In this document: piece after piece, positions 24,604-33,436 of the stretch
Layout of the letters: each line of letters opens with the position of its first letter
Position numbering within the stretch: position 1 is the first letter of the stretch
Origin: Ruminococcus sp.
Lineage (GTDB): Bacteria > Bacillota > Clostridia > Oscillospirales > Acutalibacteraceae
Length of the DNA: 64,000 bases
Direction of reading: 5' to 3'
Assembly: GCA_017457955.1 (NCBI GenBank)
Contig: JAFTGL010000013.1
Location: 1 to 64,000, forward strand
Made by a program: the position numbers and the translations under genes
The notes under the pieces: generated by a model
What the model was told of the DNA's origin: nothing
What the model saw: the letters and a program-made list of their open reading frames with translations, nothing else
Databases searched by the model: none

Positions 24604-25563
24604 TTATACAAACATCGGAGATACCGGCTTGTCCTCATAGATTCTCTCGATGGCTTCCGCGAACAGCGGAGCGGTGGAGAGGATGGTGAACTTGTCGAGC
24701 ATCTTTTCCTCCGGTACGGGAACGGTATCCAGCAGGATACATTCCTTGATGGCGCTCTCGCGGATTCTGTCGATCGCGGGACCGGACAGGACCGCGTGGG
24801 ACGCGCATGCGTAAACTTCGGTAGCGCCGCCCTTTTCAACAATCGCGTTCGCCGCGTTGCACAGGGTGCCTGCGGTGTCGATCATGTCGTCGACGAGGAT
24901 GCATTTCTTGCCTCTGACCTCACCGATGATGTTCATGACTTCACTGACATTCGCGCGCTGTCTGCGCTTGTCGATGATGGCGATGGGGCAGCCGATCTTT
25001 GCCGCGAAGTTACGCGCTCTGGTAACAGAGCCGAGGTCGGGCGATACAACGACATATTCGTCGGCGTGTTCGCCAATCTTCTGCTTCATGTGCTTTGCGA
25101 GCATCGGAGCGCCGACAAGGTGGTCGACAGGGATGTTGAAGAAGCCCTGGATCTGAGCCGCGTGCAGGTCCATCGTCAAGAGACGGTCAGCGCCCGCGGT
25201 AGTGATCAGGTCGGCAACCAGCTTGGACGAGATCGGATCTCTCGCCTTCGCCTTACGATCCTGACGCGCGTAGCCGAAGTACGGAACAACGGCGGTGATG
25301 GAAGAAGCCGAAGCTCTCTTCATCGCGTCGATCATTATCAGAAGCTCCATGAGGTTGTCGTTGACCGGAGAGCAGGTCGACTGTACGATAAAGCAGTCGG
25401 AACCGCGGACGGATTCATGCAGAGATACCGCGATCTCGCCGTCCGAGAAGGTTGCGCAGTCGCTCTTGCCGAGCGGGATGCCTAAGCAGTCCGCAATGCC
25501 GTGAGCGACAGCCTTGTTGGAGTTGAGTGTGAAAATCTTGATGTCCTTACCGTGTGAATTCAT
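24604..25563 (-). CDS. prs: Ribose-phosphate pyrophosphokinase
   Basis: Makes PRPP from ribose 5-phosphate and ATP for nucleotide, histidine and tryptophan synthesis. The 319-residue class I enzyme shows '[25 protein letters not shown]', '[27 protein letters not shown]', the Mg site '[19 protein letters not shown]', '[16 protein letters not shown]' and the PRPP loop '[14 protein letters not shown]'. Length and motifs are standard. The gene follows glmU on the minus strand, a conserved Firmicute arrangement. Confidence 0.97.
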   Translation of the reverse strand: MNSHGKDIKIFTLNSNKAVAHGIADCLGIPLGKSDCATFSDGEIAVSLHESVRGSDCFIVQSTCSPVNDNLMELLIMIDAMKRASASSITAVVPYFGYARQDRKAKARDPISSKLVADLITTAGADRLLTMDLHAAQIQGFFNIPVDHLVGAPMLAKHMKQKIGEHADEYVVVSPDLGSVTRARNFAAKIGCPIAIIDKRRQRANVSEVMNIIGEVRGKKCILVDDMIDTAGTLCNAANAIVEKGGATEVYACASHAVLSGPAIDRIRESAIKECILLDTVPVPEEKMLDKFTILSTAPLFAEAIERIYEDKPVSPMFV

Positions 25564-25732
25564 TATGTGTCCCCCTATAAATGAATTTGTTGTTATGTAT
25601 ATTAACCTTGCGGTTTGGATGCTGTTTCAATGAGGAAATAGAAATTAGGAGTTAGGAATGGATGGTGGGCTGTGCCCACACCCGATTGATAAACAGGAAT
25701 AAAACGCTTCTGCTCTATCCTATAGGAATCAA

Positions 25733-25752
25733 AAACACGAAGTGTTTCCCGT
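25733..25752 (-). terminator. Terminator of the GlmU-like gene
   Basis: On the minus strand AAACAC-TTC-GTGTTT followed by TT and GATT: short 6-bp stem (25733-25738 with 25742-25747). The rest of the gap 25564-25732 holds a TGGGC/GCCCA hairpin near 25665-25677 and a loose copy of the AT-rich repeat (25631-25660); nothing else is seen. Confidence 0.5.
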
Positions 25753-25785
25753 AATTCCTCATTCCTCATTACTAATTCCTAATTT
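25753..25785. repeat. Short dispersed repeat overlapping the end of the GlmU-like gene
   Basis: Inverted copy of the repeat at 967-994 (units of AATTCCTCATTCCTCATT type). It encodes the last residues (LGISNEE) and the stop codon of the minus-strand gene, so the gene's end was supplied by the repeat. Confidence 0.55.
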
Positions 25786-26520
25786 ATTTTTCGCGATCTC
25801 ATTCAATTTCGCGAGCTGAGCGGGGTCGTTCGCGCCGAGAACGGTGTCGGGCGACTGCGCCGTGAAAGCGCCCGCTTTTTTACCGATCTGCAGGAGCAGA
25901 TAGAGCGCGTCGGGCAGATAATATTCTTTTGCAGAATTATTTGCTTTGATATCGTCGAGAACCGAGAGCAGATCCCCAGTGTCGAACCAGTAGCCGCCGG
26001 AGTTGACCTCTTTGATCAGGAGGGTCGATTCATCGGCGTCCTTCTGCTCTACGATGGTTTTCAGAGTGCCGTCAGCGTTGCGGACGATGCGTCCGTAGCC
26101 GGTCGGGTCGTCGAGCATCGCGGAGATGACGGTAGCAGACGCGCCGCTTTCGTCATGCGCCTGATACGCGTCGGCGATGGTCTGTGTATCCATGAAGGGA
26201 GCGTCGCCGCAGAGGATGACCACGTCGCCGCCTTTCGCTTTCAAAAATTCCTTTGCCATCATCACGGCGTGACCGGTGCCGAGCCTTTCGCTCTGGAGTA
26301 CATGGCTGACCGCAAAGGGCAGGGCGTCTAAGTACGCTTCGGTGATCTCGGTTTTGTAGCCTGTGACGACGCAGACGTCGTCGATCCCCGCCGCTTTGAC
26401 GCTGTCGATGACCCAGCGGAGCATCGGCTTGCCGAGCACCTCGTTCATGGGCTTGGGGATATCGGATTTCATGCGCTTGCCCTCGCCGCCTGCGAGGATG
26501 ACCGCGGATTTGTTGTTCAT
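25759..26520 (-). CDS. One-domain GlmU-type UDP-GlcNAc pyrophosphorylase
   Basis: A 253-residue nucleotidyltransferase that should form UDP-GlcNAc from GlcNAc-1-phosphate and UTP. Motifs: 'AVILAGGEGKRMKSDIPKPMNEVLGKPML' (nucleotide loop), 'GTGHAVMMA', 'ILCGDAPFMD', 'EVNSGGYWFDTGDLLSVLDDIKANNSAKEYYLPD' and 'LGANDPAQL'. It ends just after the linker helix; the left-handed beta-helix acetyltransferase half of GlmU (about 200 residues) is absent. The last codons are repeat DNA. ATG 26520 follows GGAGGT; the longer open frame upstream lacks support. The genomic place next to prs argues it is the glmU locus. Confidence 0.87.
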   Translation of the reverse strand: MNNKSAVILAGGEGKRMKSDIPKPMNEVLGKPMLRWVIDSVKAAGIDDVCVVTGYKTEITEAYLDALPFAVSHVLQSERLGTGHAVMMAKEFLKAKGGDVVILCGDAPFMDTQTIADAYQAHDESGASATVISAMLDDPTGYGRIVRNADGTLKTIVEQKDADESTLLIKEVNSGGYWFDTGDLLSVLDDIKANNSAKEYYLPDALYLLLQIGKKAGAFTAQSPDTVLGANDPAQLAKLNEIAKNKLGISNEE

Positions 26521-26800
26521 AGCTACCTCCAAAGAGTGCCTTAGGGCGCTCTCATACACAATACTATTATCGCATATATTTGGGATTTTGCAAGAAAAAA
26601 TTACAGAATTATGACATTTTAAACGATTTTCACAATATCCACAAAATATAAGCACGACTTTTGTGCTCCTTTTTTGTGTCTTTTTTCTCTTTTGTATAGT
26701 ATTTTTTTCCATGTTTTGTTATAATACATTTGTATATGTATGCTGCGGCGTTAAATGCTCCGCAGTAGTTACTATAACAAACATTTAGGAGGAGATTCCA
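26521..26800. promoter_or_regulatory. Divergent promoter region between the GlmU-like gene and ppdK
   Basis: An AT-rich 280-bp gap between divergent genes. A TATAAT box is at 26720-26725 on the plus strand, without a good -35. A CTGCGG/CCGCAG hairpin (near 26742-26764) lies in the ppdK leader. Nothing else is recognised. Confidence 0.4.
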
Positions 26801-29428
26801 ATGAGCAAAAAGTATGTTTACCTTTTTACCGAAGGTAACGCTGACATGAGAGAACTTCTCGGCGGTAAGGGTGCGAACCTCGCTGAGATGACCAACATCG
26901 GTCTGCCTGTTCCTCAGGGCTTCACAATCACCACAGAGGCTTGTACTCAGTACTATGAGGACGGCCGTCAGATCAATCCTGAGATCCAGGATCAGATCAA
27001 CGAGTATATCGTAAAGATGGAAGAGATCACCGGCAAAAAGTTCGGCGACAAGGAGAACCCGCTTCTCGTATCTGTTCGCTCCGGCGCGCGCGCGTCCATG
27101 CCCGGTATGATGGACACCATCCTGAACCTCGGCTTAAACGAGGAAGTTGTTGAGACTATCGCTGAGCAGAGCGGCAATCCCCGCTGGGCTTACGACTGCT
27201 ACAGAAGATTTATCCAGATGTATTCCGACGTCGTTATGGAAGTCGGTAAGAAGTATTTTGAAGAGCTCATCGACGAGATGAAGGCTGACCGCGGCGTCAA
27301 GCAGGACGTCGAGCTGACCGCTGACGACCTCAAGGAGCTGGCTGAGAAGTTCAAGGCTGAGTACAAGGACAAGATCGGCGAGGACTTCCCGTCCGATCCC
27401 AAGGAGCAGCTCATGGGCGCTGTCAAGGCTGTATTCCGTTCCTGGGACAACCCCCGCGCGAACGTTTATCGCCGCGACAACGATATCCCCTACAGCTGGG
27501 GTACTGCCGTTAACGTCCAGTCCATGGCGTTCGGCAACATGGGCGACGACTGCGGTACCGGCGTTGCGTTCACCCGCGATCCCGCTACCGGCGAAAAGGG
27601 TCTGTTCGGTGAGTTTTTGACCAACGCACAGGGCGAGGACGTTGTTGCAGGCGTTCGTACCCCCATGCACATCTCCGAGATGGAGCAGAAGTTCCCCGAG
27701 GCGTTCGCTCAGTTCACTGAGGTCTGCAAGACCCTCGAGAACCACTACAGAGACATGCAGGATATGGAGTTCACCGTCGAGCACGGCAAGCTCTATATGC
27801 TTCAGACAAGAAACGGCAAGCGTACCGCTCAGGCGGCTCTGAAGATCGCTTGCGACCTCGTTGACGAGGGTATGAGAACCGAGGAAGAGGCCGTTCTGAT
27901 GATCGACCCCAGAAACCTCGATACACTCCTCCATCCGCAGTTCGACGCGAAGGCTTTGAAGGCCGCTGCCCCCATGGGCAAGGGTCTGGGCGCTTCTCCC
28001 GGTGCTGCCTGCGGTAAGGTCGTCTTCACTGCTGAGGACGCGAAAGAGCAGGGCGGCGCAGGCGAAAAGGTCGTTCTGGTTCGTCTCGAGACCTCTCCCG
28101 AGGACATCGAAGGCATGAAGGCTGCTCAGGGCATCCTGACCGTTCGCGGCGGTATGACCTCTCACGCGGCTGTTGTTGCCCGCGGTATGGGTACCTGCTG
28201 TGTATCCGGCTGCTCCGACATCATCATGGACGAGGCTAACAAGCAGTTCACTCTCGCCGGCAAGACCTTCAAGGAAGGTGACTTCATCTCCATCGACGGT
28301 ACTACCGGTAACATTTATGACGGCATCATCCCCACCGTTGACGCTACCATCGCGGGCGAGTTCGGCCGCGTAATGGCTTGGGCTGACAAGTACAGAACCC
28401 TGAAGGTCCGCACCAACGCCGACACACCCGCCGACGCGAAGAAGGCTCGTGAGCTGGGCGCCGAGGGTATCGGTCTGTGCCGTACCGAGCACATGTTCTT
28501 CGAGGGCGACAGAATCGCTGCGTTCCGCGAGATGATCTGTGCCGACACTGTAGAAGAGCGCGAAGTTGCTCTTGAGAAGATCCTGCCTTATCAGCAGGGC
28601 GACTTTGAGAAGCTGTATGAGGCTCTCGAAGGCAATCCCGTAACCATCCGCTTCCTGGATCCGCCTCTCCACGAGTTCGTTCCCACCGAGGAAGCTGACA
28701 TCGAGCTGCTGGCTCAGGCTCAGGGCAAGACCGTCGAAGAGATCAAGGCGATCATCGACTCTCTGCATGAGTTCAACCCGATGATGGGTCACCGCGGCTG
28801 CCGTCTGGCTGTCACCTATCCCGAGATCGCGAAGATGCAGACCAAGGCTGTCATCCGCGCTGCGATCAACGTCAAGAAGGCTCATCCCGACTGGACGATC
28901 GTTCCCGAGATCATGATCCCGCTGGTCGGCGACATCAAGGAGCTCAAGTATGTCAAGAAGTTCGTTGTTGAGACCGCTGACGCTGAGATCGCCGCTGCAG
29001 GCGCTGATCTTGAGTACGAAGTAGGTACCATGATCGAGATCCCGAGAGCTGCTCTGACTGCGGACGAGATCGCGAAGGAAGCTGACTTCTTCTGCTTCGG
29101 CACCAACGACCTGACTCAGATGACCTTCGGCTTCAGCCGTGACGACGCGGGCAAGTTCCTCGACGCTTACTATGACGCGAAGATCTTTGAGAACGATCCG
29201 TTCGCTAAGCTCGACCAGACCGGCGTTGGCAAGCTGATGGATATGGCTATCAAGCTCGGTAAGCCCGTGAACCCCGCTCTCCATATCGGTATCTGTGGCG
29301 AGCACGGCGGCGACCCGACTTCTGTCGAGTTCTGCCATAAGATCGGTCTTGACTATGTATCCTGCTCACCCTTCCGTGTTCCGATCGCTCGTCTGGCTGC
29401 TGCTCAGGCTGCTATCAGCAACAAGTAA
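26801..29428 (+). CDS. ppdK: Pyruvate phosphate dikinase
   Basis: Interconverts pyruvate, ATP and phosphate with phosphoenolpyruvate, AMP and PPi; in anaerobic gut Firmicutes it serves glycolysis or gluconeogenesis. The 875-residue protein is full length. The ATP-grasp half starts 'GGKGANLAEMTNIGLPVPQGFTITTEAC' and contains 'SVRSGARASMPGMMDTILNLG'. The swivelling phosphohistidine domain has 'LTVRGGMTSHAAVVARGMG'. The PEP-utilising barrel has 'GLCRTEHMFF' and 'NPMMGHRGCRL', and ends with 'ICGEHGGDP'. Strong ribosome site AGGAGG. Codon use is strongly biased, as expected for a highly expressed gene, which also creates a long antisense frame. Confidence 0.98.
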   Translation: MSKKYVYLFTEGNADMRELLGGKGANLAEMTNIGLPVPQGFTITTEACTQYYEDGRQINPEIQDQINEYIVKMEEITGKKFGDKENPLLVSVRSGARASMPGMMDTILNLGLNEEVVETIAEQSGNPRWAYDCYRRFIQMYSDVVMEVGKKYFEELIDEMKADRGVKQDVELTADDLKELAEKFKAEYKDKIGEDFPSDPKEQLMGAVKAVFRSWDNPRANVYRRDNDIPYSWGTAVNVQSMAFGNMGDDCGTGVAFTRDPATGEKGLFGEFLTNAQGEDVVAGVRTPMHISEMEQKFPEAFAQFTEVCKTLENHYRDMQDMEFTVEHGKLYMLQTRNGKRTAQAALKIACDLVDEGMRTEEEAVLMIDPRNLDTLLHPQFDAKALKAAAPMGKGLGASPGAACGKVVFTAEDAKEQGGAGEKVVLVRLETSPEDIEGMKAAQGILTVRGGMTSHAAVVARGMGTCCVSGCSDIIMDEANKQFTLAGKTFKEGDFISIDGTTGNIYDGIIPTVDATIAGEFGRVMAWADKYRTLKVRTNADTPADAKKARELGAEGIGLCRTEHMFFEGDRIAAFREMICADTVEEREVALEKILPYQQGDFEKLYEALEGNPVTIRFLDPPLHEFVPTEEADIELLAQAQGKTVEEIKAIIDSLHEFNPMMGHRGCRLAVTYPEIAKMQTKAVIRAAINVKKAHPDWTIVPEIMIPLVGDIKELKYVKKFVVETADAEIAAAGADLEYEVGTMIEIPRAALTADEIAKEADFFCFGTNDLTQMTFGFSRDDAGKFLDAYYDAKIFENDPFAKLDQTGVGKLMDMAIKLGKPVNPALHIGICGEHGGDPTSVEFCHKIGLDYVSCSPFRVPIARLAAAQAAISNK

Positions 29429-29466
29429 TGGTTGACCGATAAATAGTTTAAACTGAATATGTTACA

Positions 29467-29497
29467 AAGCGCTGTGGCTCAGGTCACGGCGCTTTTT
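29467..29497 (+). terminator. Terminator of ppdK
   Basis: Stem AAGCGCTGTG (29467-29476) with the complementary CACGGCGCTT (29485-29494, one G-T pair), eight-base loop, then TTTTT. Confidence 0.82.
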
Positions 29498-29526
29498 GTA
29501 TATATACATGAAAAATTTGAAATAAT

Positions 29527-29555
29527 TGAAACCAAACGGGCTTCTCAATTGTATT
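29527..29555 (+). promoter_or_regulatory. ECF-type promoter of sigma unit 1
   Basis: TGAAAC (29527-29532), 17 bp, TGTATT (29550-29555), 20 bp before the ATG of the sigma gene. The downstream CTTCTCA in the spacer is shared with unit 2. TGAAAC with a CGT-type -10 is the known pattern of Bacillus sigma-W/sigma-M-like factors, so autoregulation is likely. Confidence 0.65.
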
Positions 29556-29575
29556 ACTGATGAAGGAGGGAGATA

Positions 29576-30079
29576 ATGGCTGACGTATTGTTCGCGGGGT
29601 TGAGCTATGAAGCGGTACTGCAAAAATATGCCGATACCGTGACCGGCGTCTGCGTGATGCGGCTGCAGAACTGGGCTGACGCTGAGGACTGTTTTCAGAA
29701 TACATTTATCAAACTCTTTCAAAAGTCTCCCGACTTCCGATCTGAGATCCATCTGAAAGCGTGGCTGATCCGCGTCGCCATCAACGAATGCCGCAATTAT
29801 ATCGGCAAAAACCGCCGTACCGTTTCCCTCGACTCACTCGGGCGAGAGCCATTGGAACGCGTTCCGTCGACATGGCACGATAATGAGCGCGACATATCAT
29901 GGGCACTGATGCGCACCCAGCCGAAGTATCGAGAGGTGCTGTATCTTTACTACTGCGAGCAGTATAAGGTCAATGAAATAGCTAAAATTCTGAGCAAGAA
30001 TCCCAACACCGTGAAAACGCTTCTGAGCCGCGGCAGGGAACAGCTGAAAATGATGTACGGAGGTGACGGTGATGAATGA
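29576..30079 (+). CDS. ECF-type RNA polymerase sigma factor, unit 1
   Basis: A 167-residue two-domain sigma factor. Region 2 covers residues ~10-75 ('YADTVTGVCVMRL', 'ADAEDCFQNTFIKLFQ', 'LKAWLIRVAINECRN'). Region 4 covers ~110-160 ('YREVLYLYYCEQYKVNEIAKILSKNPNTVKTLLSRGREQLK'). Nothing is missing for core binding and -10/-35 recognition. GGAGG precedes the ATG. The gene overlaps the membrane protein gene by eight bases, the usual sigma/anti-sigma coupling. It is a close paralogue of the factor at 32079. Confidence 0.93.
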   Translation: MADVLFAGLSYEAVLQKYADTVTGVCVMRLQNWADAEDCFQNTFIKLFQKSPDFRSEIHLKAWLIRVAINECRNYIGKNRRTVSLDSLGREPLERVPSTWHDNERDISWALMRTQPKYREVLYLYYCEQYKVNEIAKILSKNPNTVKTLLSRGREQLKMMYGGDGDE

Positions 30080-30908
30080 CAGGAACTTTGACAGTCTGAA
30101 AAGTATCAAGACTCCTCAGGCATGGCTGGATAAAGCCGCCGCTATCCCCGAAACTCACCATAAGAAGCACGCTTTTCCGCTCTATCGCTTTGCTGCTGTC
30201 GCAAGCATCGTTCTGGTGAGCGTGATCGGATTAGTTATCTTCTTGACGTTTGGCAACGGCAAGGCTCCTGTCGTGATACGCGGCGGTACGGGTTCAACCG
30301 ATTACGGTTATTCAGAAACCATCGGCGAAACAATAGACGCGTCTGCGAATCCTGAAACGAGCTCAGTGCTTTCGACTGATACGATTATCCGATATATGGA
30401 CGCGACCGAGCCGATCGCAACAGGCACTTTGCCGAGCGAGAGTCAGAAGGCTTCTGTCGCTCCGACCACTGTGCAGAGCAGTACGGAGAAACCTTCCCCG
30501 ACCGTACCCGCCACAGAGCGGGCGGTAACGCCGACCGAGGCGCCAAAGGAAACGCAGCCTCCAAAGCCGACCTCTCCGCCCCCGACCGATCCCCCCGCGA
30601 CGCAGGAGACGACAGGTATTTTTCCTGACGGAATGCCGTATATCAGCGCTGCGGCTGCCTTTCCGTCATCCCTGCTCAGCCATGATGACGTTGTCTGCTG
30701 TGCAATCTATGACCACGGCAAGCTGGTGTCGCAGGGAGAGGCAAGTGTGTATATCATGAAGAACGGCAGCGTGTTCGCCGAGTATGATACGGGGATAGAA
30801 GCCGAGCGCGGCAAGATCTACCATTACACTTTCTTTGCGGAACAGACGTCAGCCAACGTTTACGAGGAATCTTCTATCTTCGCAAGCGGTACGATAACAT
30901 ATGAATGA
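30072..30908 (+). CDS. Membrane anti-sigma-like protein with extracellular sensor domain, unit 1
   Basis: A 278-residue type II-like membrane protein. Cytoplasmic residues 1-38 carry 'FDSLKSIKTPQAWLDKAAAIPE', also found in the unit 2 protein. One transmembrane helix (~39-61) is followed by a Pro/Thr/Ser-rich stalk (~75-180, with 'PPKPTSPPPTDPP') and an Ig-like domain (~185-278). No zinc-type (HxxxCxxC) anti-sigma motif is present; regulation of the adjacent sigma factor is inferred from overlap and topology. The plan recalls RsgI-type sensors of cellulosome-forming Clostridia, but without a recognised carbohydrate-binding module. ATG 30072 follows GGAGGTGACGGTG. Confidence 0.75.
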   Translation: MNDRNFDSLKSIKTPQAWLDKAAAIPETHHKKHAFPLYRFAAVASIVLVSVIGLVIFLTFGNGKAPVVIRGGTGSTDYGYSETIGETIDASANPETSSVLSTDTIIRYMDATEPIATGTLPSESQKASVAPTTVQSSTEKPSPTVPATERAVTPTEAPKETQPPKPTSPPPTDPPATQETTGIFPDGMPYISAAAAFPSSLLSHDDVVCCAIYDHGKLVSQGEASVYIMKNGSVFAEYDTGIEAERGKIYHYTFFAEQTSANVYEESSIFASGTITYE

Positions 30909-30922
30909 ACGGAGGAATGAAC

Positions 30923-31954
30923 ATGAAAAAAGTATTATCATTATTATTGACAGCCGTATTATTGCTGAGCTGTTTTGCTGTGACGGTTGTTTCGGCTCAT
31001 GCGGCGACAAAGCTCAGACCCGGTTATTATGTGGTCGGCACGTTCAACAACTGGTCGCTCAACAAGAATGATCGGATGTCCCAGCCCGACAGCATCGAGC
31101 GTTATGTGCTCAGTCAGAAAAAGCTGAGTGCAGGCGACGAGCTGAAGGTGGTGTATTCTGACGACGGCATCAACAAAAGCACATGGTATCCCGACAGCGG
31201 TCCGGCGGCAAATTATATTGTAGACGAGGATTCTTACTACAATATCGAGTTCAGTATCAACACGGGATACAGTCTCAGCGCTTGGGAGTGGCAGCTCTTG
31301 GTGGAGCCCTGCGAGCCGCCGATAGATGTGCCTGATCCCACCGAGCCCGAGCCGAGAAATCTGACCAAAGAGCTGTGGGAGAGCGGCGCCGCACTGACTG
31401 CCGAAGATATCGAAGAAGCCGCCAACGAGCAGTATAACAGCCGCATCTATTTCTTCTCGGATGATATCACGCTCTATCGCTCCTATCGCTTCAACTGCAC
31501 TCCGGCTTATATCGTCGATTTCGGGGTGAAGGGATATGGTATCTACTGTGAGGTCATAACAGAAGAGTACTTCGGCGATTATCTTTTCTGGTCGTCTTCT
31601 TCCTATGAGCCGAGTATCTTTGTTGACGATCAGCTGTATACCCTCACGCAGGCGTATCAGCTCGGCGTACTGACTCAGGATATGCTTGCCGAGCTGGTAG
31701 AAGCAAATTATAGAGGCGGGGACGATTATGGCTATCCCAGCTGCTGGATCCGGCGCAATATCAAAGGCGACGCGGACGGCGACGGCGATGTGAGCGTCAT
31801 CGACGCTACCGTGATCCAGCGCGCTGACGCGCGTATTATCGGTGACGACGATTATTTTAAGCCCTTCGGTGATGTGGACGGTGACAGCGAAGTCAGCGTC
31901 ATCGACGCGACCCTGATTCAAAGGCATAACGTCGGACTCTACAGCTTTGAATGA
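30923..31954 (+). CDS. Secreted dockerin protein with CBM-like N-terminal domain, unit 1
   Basis: A 343-residue exported protein; ATG 30923 is six bases after GGAGGA. Signal peptide ~1-25. Residues ~28-105 ('GYYVVGTFNNWSLNKNDRM') resemble starch-binding-type E-set or CBM domains. Residues ~125-270 form a domain shared with the unit 2 product ('YEPSIFVDDQLYTLTQAYQLGVLTQDML'). The C-terminus is a type I dockerin with two calcium loops (DADGDGDVSVID and DVDGDSEVSVID) that should bind a cohesin scaffold on the cell surface. No catalytic motif is seen; it may be a substrate-adhesion part. It ends before a terminator. Confidence 0.85.
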   Translation: MKKVLSLLLTAVLLLSCFAVTVVSAHAATKLRPGYYVVGTFNNWSLNKNDRMSQPDSIERYVLSQKKLSAGDELKVVYSDDGINKSTWYPDSGPAANYIVDEDSYYNIEFSINTGYSLSAWEWQLLVEPCEPPIDVPDPTEPEPRNLTKELWESGAALTAEDIEEAANEQYNSRIYFFSDDITLYRSYRFNCTPAYIVDFGVKGYGIYCEVITEEYFGDYLFWSSSSYEPSIFVDDQLYTLTQAYQLGVLTQDMLAELVEANYRGGDDYGYPSCWIRRNIKGDADGDGDVSVIDATVIQRADARIIGDDDYFKPFGDVDGDSEVSVIDATLIQRHNVGLYSFE

Positions 31955-31975
31955 TCTGTTGTCACCCCCATATGG

Positions 31976-32001
31976 ACCGCCCTGTTCTCAGGGCGGTTTT
32001 C
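31976..32001 (+). terminator. Terminator of sigma unit 1
   Basis: ACCGCCCT (31976-31983) with AGGGCGGT (31990-31997), perfect 8-bp stem, then TTTTC. It separates the two tandem units. Confidence 0.88.
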
Positions 32002-32029
32002 TTGTATCTATCATAATAATCATATATAA

Positions 32030-32058
32030 TGAAACCAAAAGTGCTTCTCAGCCGTTTT
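32030..32058 (+). promoter_or_regulatory. ECF-type promoter of sigma unit 2
   Basis: TGAAAC (32030-32035), 17 bp, CGTTTT (32053-32058), 20 bp before the sigma gene start. Box and spacing match unit 1; spacer bases GTGCTTCTCA are also similar. Confidence 0.65.
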
Positions 32059-32078
32059 ATAAGTGAAGGGGGGAGATG

Positions 32079-32570
32079 ATGAGCGCTCAAAGGTCGTATG
32101 CCGGATTAAGCTATGATGAAGTTTTGCACAAGTATGCCGACACCGTAGCGGGCGTATGTGTCGCGCGATTGCAGAATCAAGCCGACGCCGAAGATTGTTT
32201 TCAGAACACCTTCATCAAGCTCTTTCAGAAATCCCCCGATTTCCGTGATGAAAACCATCTCAAGGCGTGGCTGATCCGCGTCGCCATCAACGAGTGCAGA
32301 GATTATGTCGATAAGAACAGACGCGTCATATCGCTGGATGCTATCGATCGCGAACACATCATCTCCCGCGATGATGAAAGGGACGCTTCATGGGCGCTGA
32401 TGCGGACGCGTCCGAAGTACCGCGAGGTGCTGTATCTCTACTACTGCCAGCGGTACAAGGTGGATGAGATCGCAAGGATTCTCGGGAAAAAGCCAAACAC
32501 GGTGAAAACATTGCTCAAACGCGGACGTGAGGAGCTGCGCAGGATCTACGGAGGTGACGCAAATGAATAA
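32079..32570 (+). CDS. ECF-type RNA polymerase sigma factor, unit 2
   Basis: A 163-residue paralogue of the unit 1 factor with the same region 2 ('ADAEDCFQNTFIKLFQKSPDF') and region 4 ('YREVLYLYYCQRYKVDEIARILGKKPNTVKTLLKRGREEL'). ATG 32079 is chosen over 32076 by alignment with unit 1 and ribosome-site spacing (AAGGGGGGAG). Differences cluster in the region between the domains and in charged surface positions, while the DNA-contacting parts are nearly the same, so both factors may read similar promoters. It overlaps the next gene by eight bases. Confidence 0.93.
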   Translation: MSAQRSYAGLSYDEVLHKYADTVAGVCVARLQNQADAEDCFQNTFIKLFQKSPDFRDENHLKAWLIRVAINECRDYVDKNRRVISLDAIDREHIISRDDERDASWALMRTRPKYREVLYLYYCQRYKVDEIARILGKKPNTVKTLLKRGREELRRIYGGDANE

Positions 32571-33411
32571 GCTGAACTTTGACAGCTTGTCCCGATACAA
32601 GGCGCCTGACGAGTGGATCAAAAAAGCCGCCGCTATCCCCGAAGCTCCCCGAAAGAAGCGCATCGTCCCGCTCTATCGCTTTGCCGCCGTCGCGGGTATC
32701 GTGCTGGTGAGCACAATAGGGCTCGTCATCTTTCTGACGTTTGGCAACGGCAAGGCTCCTGTAATATCGCACGGCGGTACAGGTGCAACCGATTACGGTC
32801 ATTCAGAAACCATCGGCGAAACAACAGACACACTTGCGCCTGCTGAGACGATCGCAGTGCCTTCGACCAATCCGGTCATCCGCTATGCTGAAGCGACCGA
32901 GCCGACCGCAACGATTACGCAGACGATTGAGACACAAAACCCTTCTGTCGCTCCGATTACATCGCAGAAGGCTACAGAGAAACCTTCCCCGACCGTACCC
33001 TCCACCGAGAGGGCGATAACGCCGACCGACCCTCCAAAGGAAACACGACCGCCAAAGCCGACTGCCCCACCCCCGACCGCCGCCCCGCCTACCGATCCGC
33101 CGCTGACCGATTGTCGGATCACCGTTACCACCGGGTATCCGTCTCCCGCAGGGGAAGTGCCTTCGATTGAGACGGATGAACCGATTGTGTTTTGTCGGAT
33201 GTATGACGCCTCGGGCGATCTTGTCGGCTGCAGCAGCCTCTTTGCGGAGGAAAAACGGGCGACCGTAGTAACGATCAATCCGGATGATTCGTTTGTTGTG
33301 ACCTACGATCCTCTTGAAAAGGGATTGCCGATCACAAGAGGTCGCTATACCTATGTGATGGTGGACTATTTTCTCGGCACAGAGCTGTGCCGCGGAACCG
33401 TAGAGTATTAA
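32563..33411 (+). CDS. Membrane anti-sigma-like protein with extracellular sensor domain, unit 2
   Basis: A 282-residue protein with the same order of parts as unit 1: a 38-residue cytoplasmic segment ('FDSLSRYKAPDEWIKKAAAIPE'), a nearly identical membrane helix ('PLYRFAAVAGIVLVSTIGLV'), a Pro/Thr stalk up to about residue 180 and a C-terminal Ig-like domain. The outer domain differs strongly from unit 1 ('FCRMYDASGDLVGCSSLF'), while the inner segment is conserved. This suggests a common way to bind the sigma factor but different outside signals. ATG 32563 follows GGAGGTGACGCAA. Confidence 0.75.
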   Translation: MNKLNFDSLSRYKAPDEWIKKAAAIPEAPRKKRIVPLYRFAAVAGIVLVSTIGLVIFLTFGNGKAPVISHGGTGATDYGHSETIGETTDTLAPAETIAVPSTNPVIRYAEATEPTATITQTIETQNPSVAPITSQKATEKPSPTVPSTERAITPTDPPKETRPPKPTAPPPTAAPPTDPPLTDCRITVTTGYPSPAGEVPSIETDEPIVFCRMYDASGDLVGCSSLFAEEKRATVVTINPDDSFVVTYDPLEKGLPITRGRYTYVMVDYFLGTELCRGTVEY

Positions 33412-33436
33412 ACTATGATCGAAAGGAAGATGAACC

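Noticed and set aside
27134..29338. A 734-codon open frame on the minus strand opposite ppdK
   Set aside because: It mirrors the strongly biased codon use of the highly expressed ppdK gene; there is no ribosome site or recognisable protein, while ppdK is certain.
31976..32075. Region between the sigma units as a recombination site of a mobile element
   Set aside because: The two units are diverged throughout and no short direct repeats or element ends were found; an old tandem duplication is enough.
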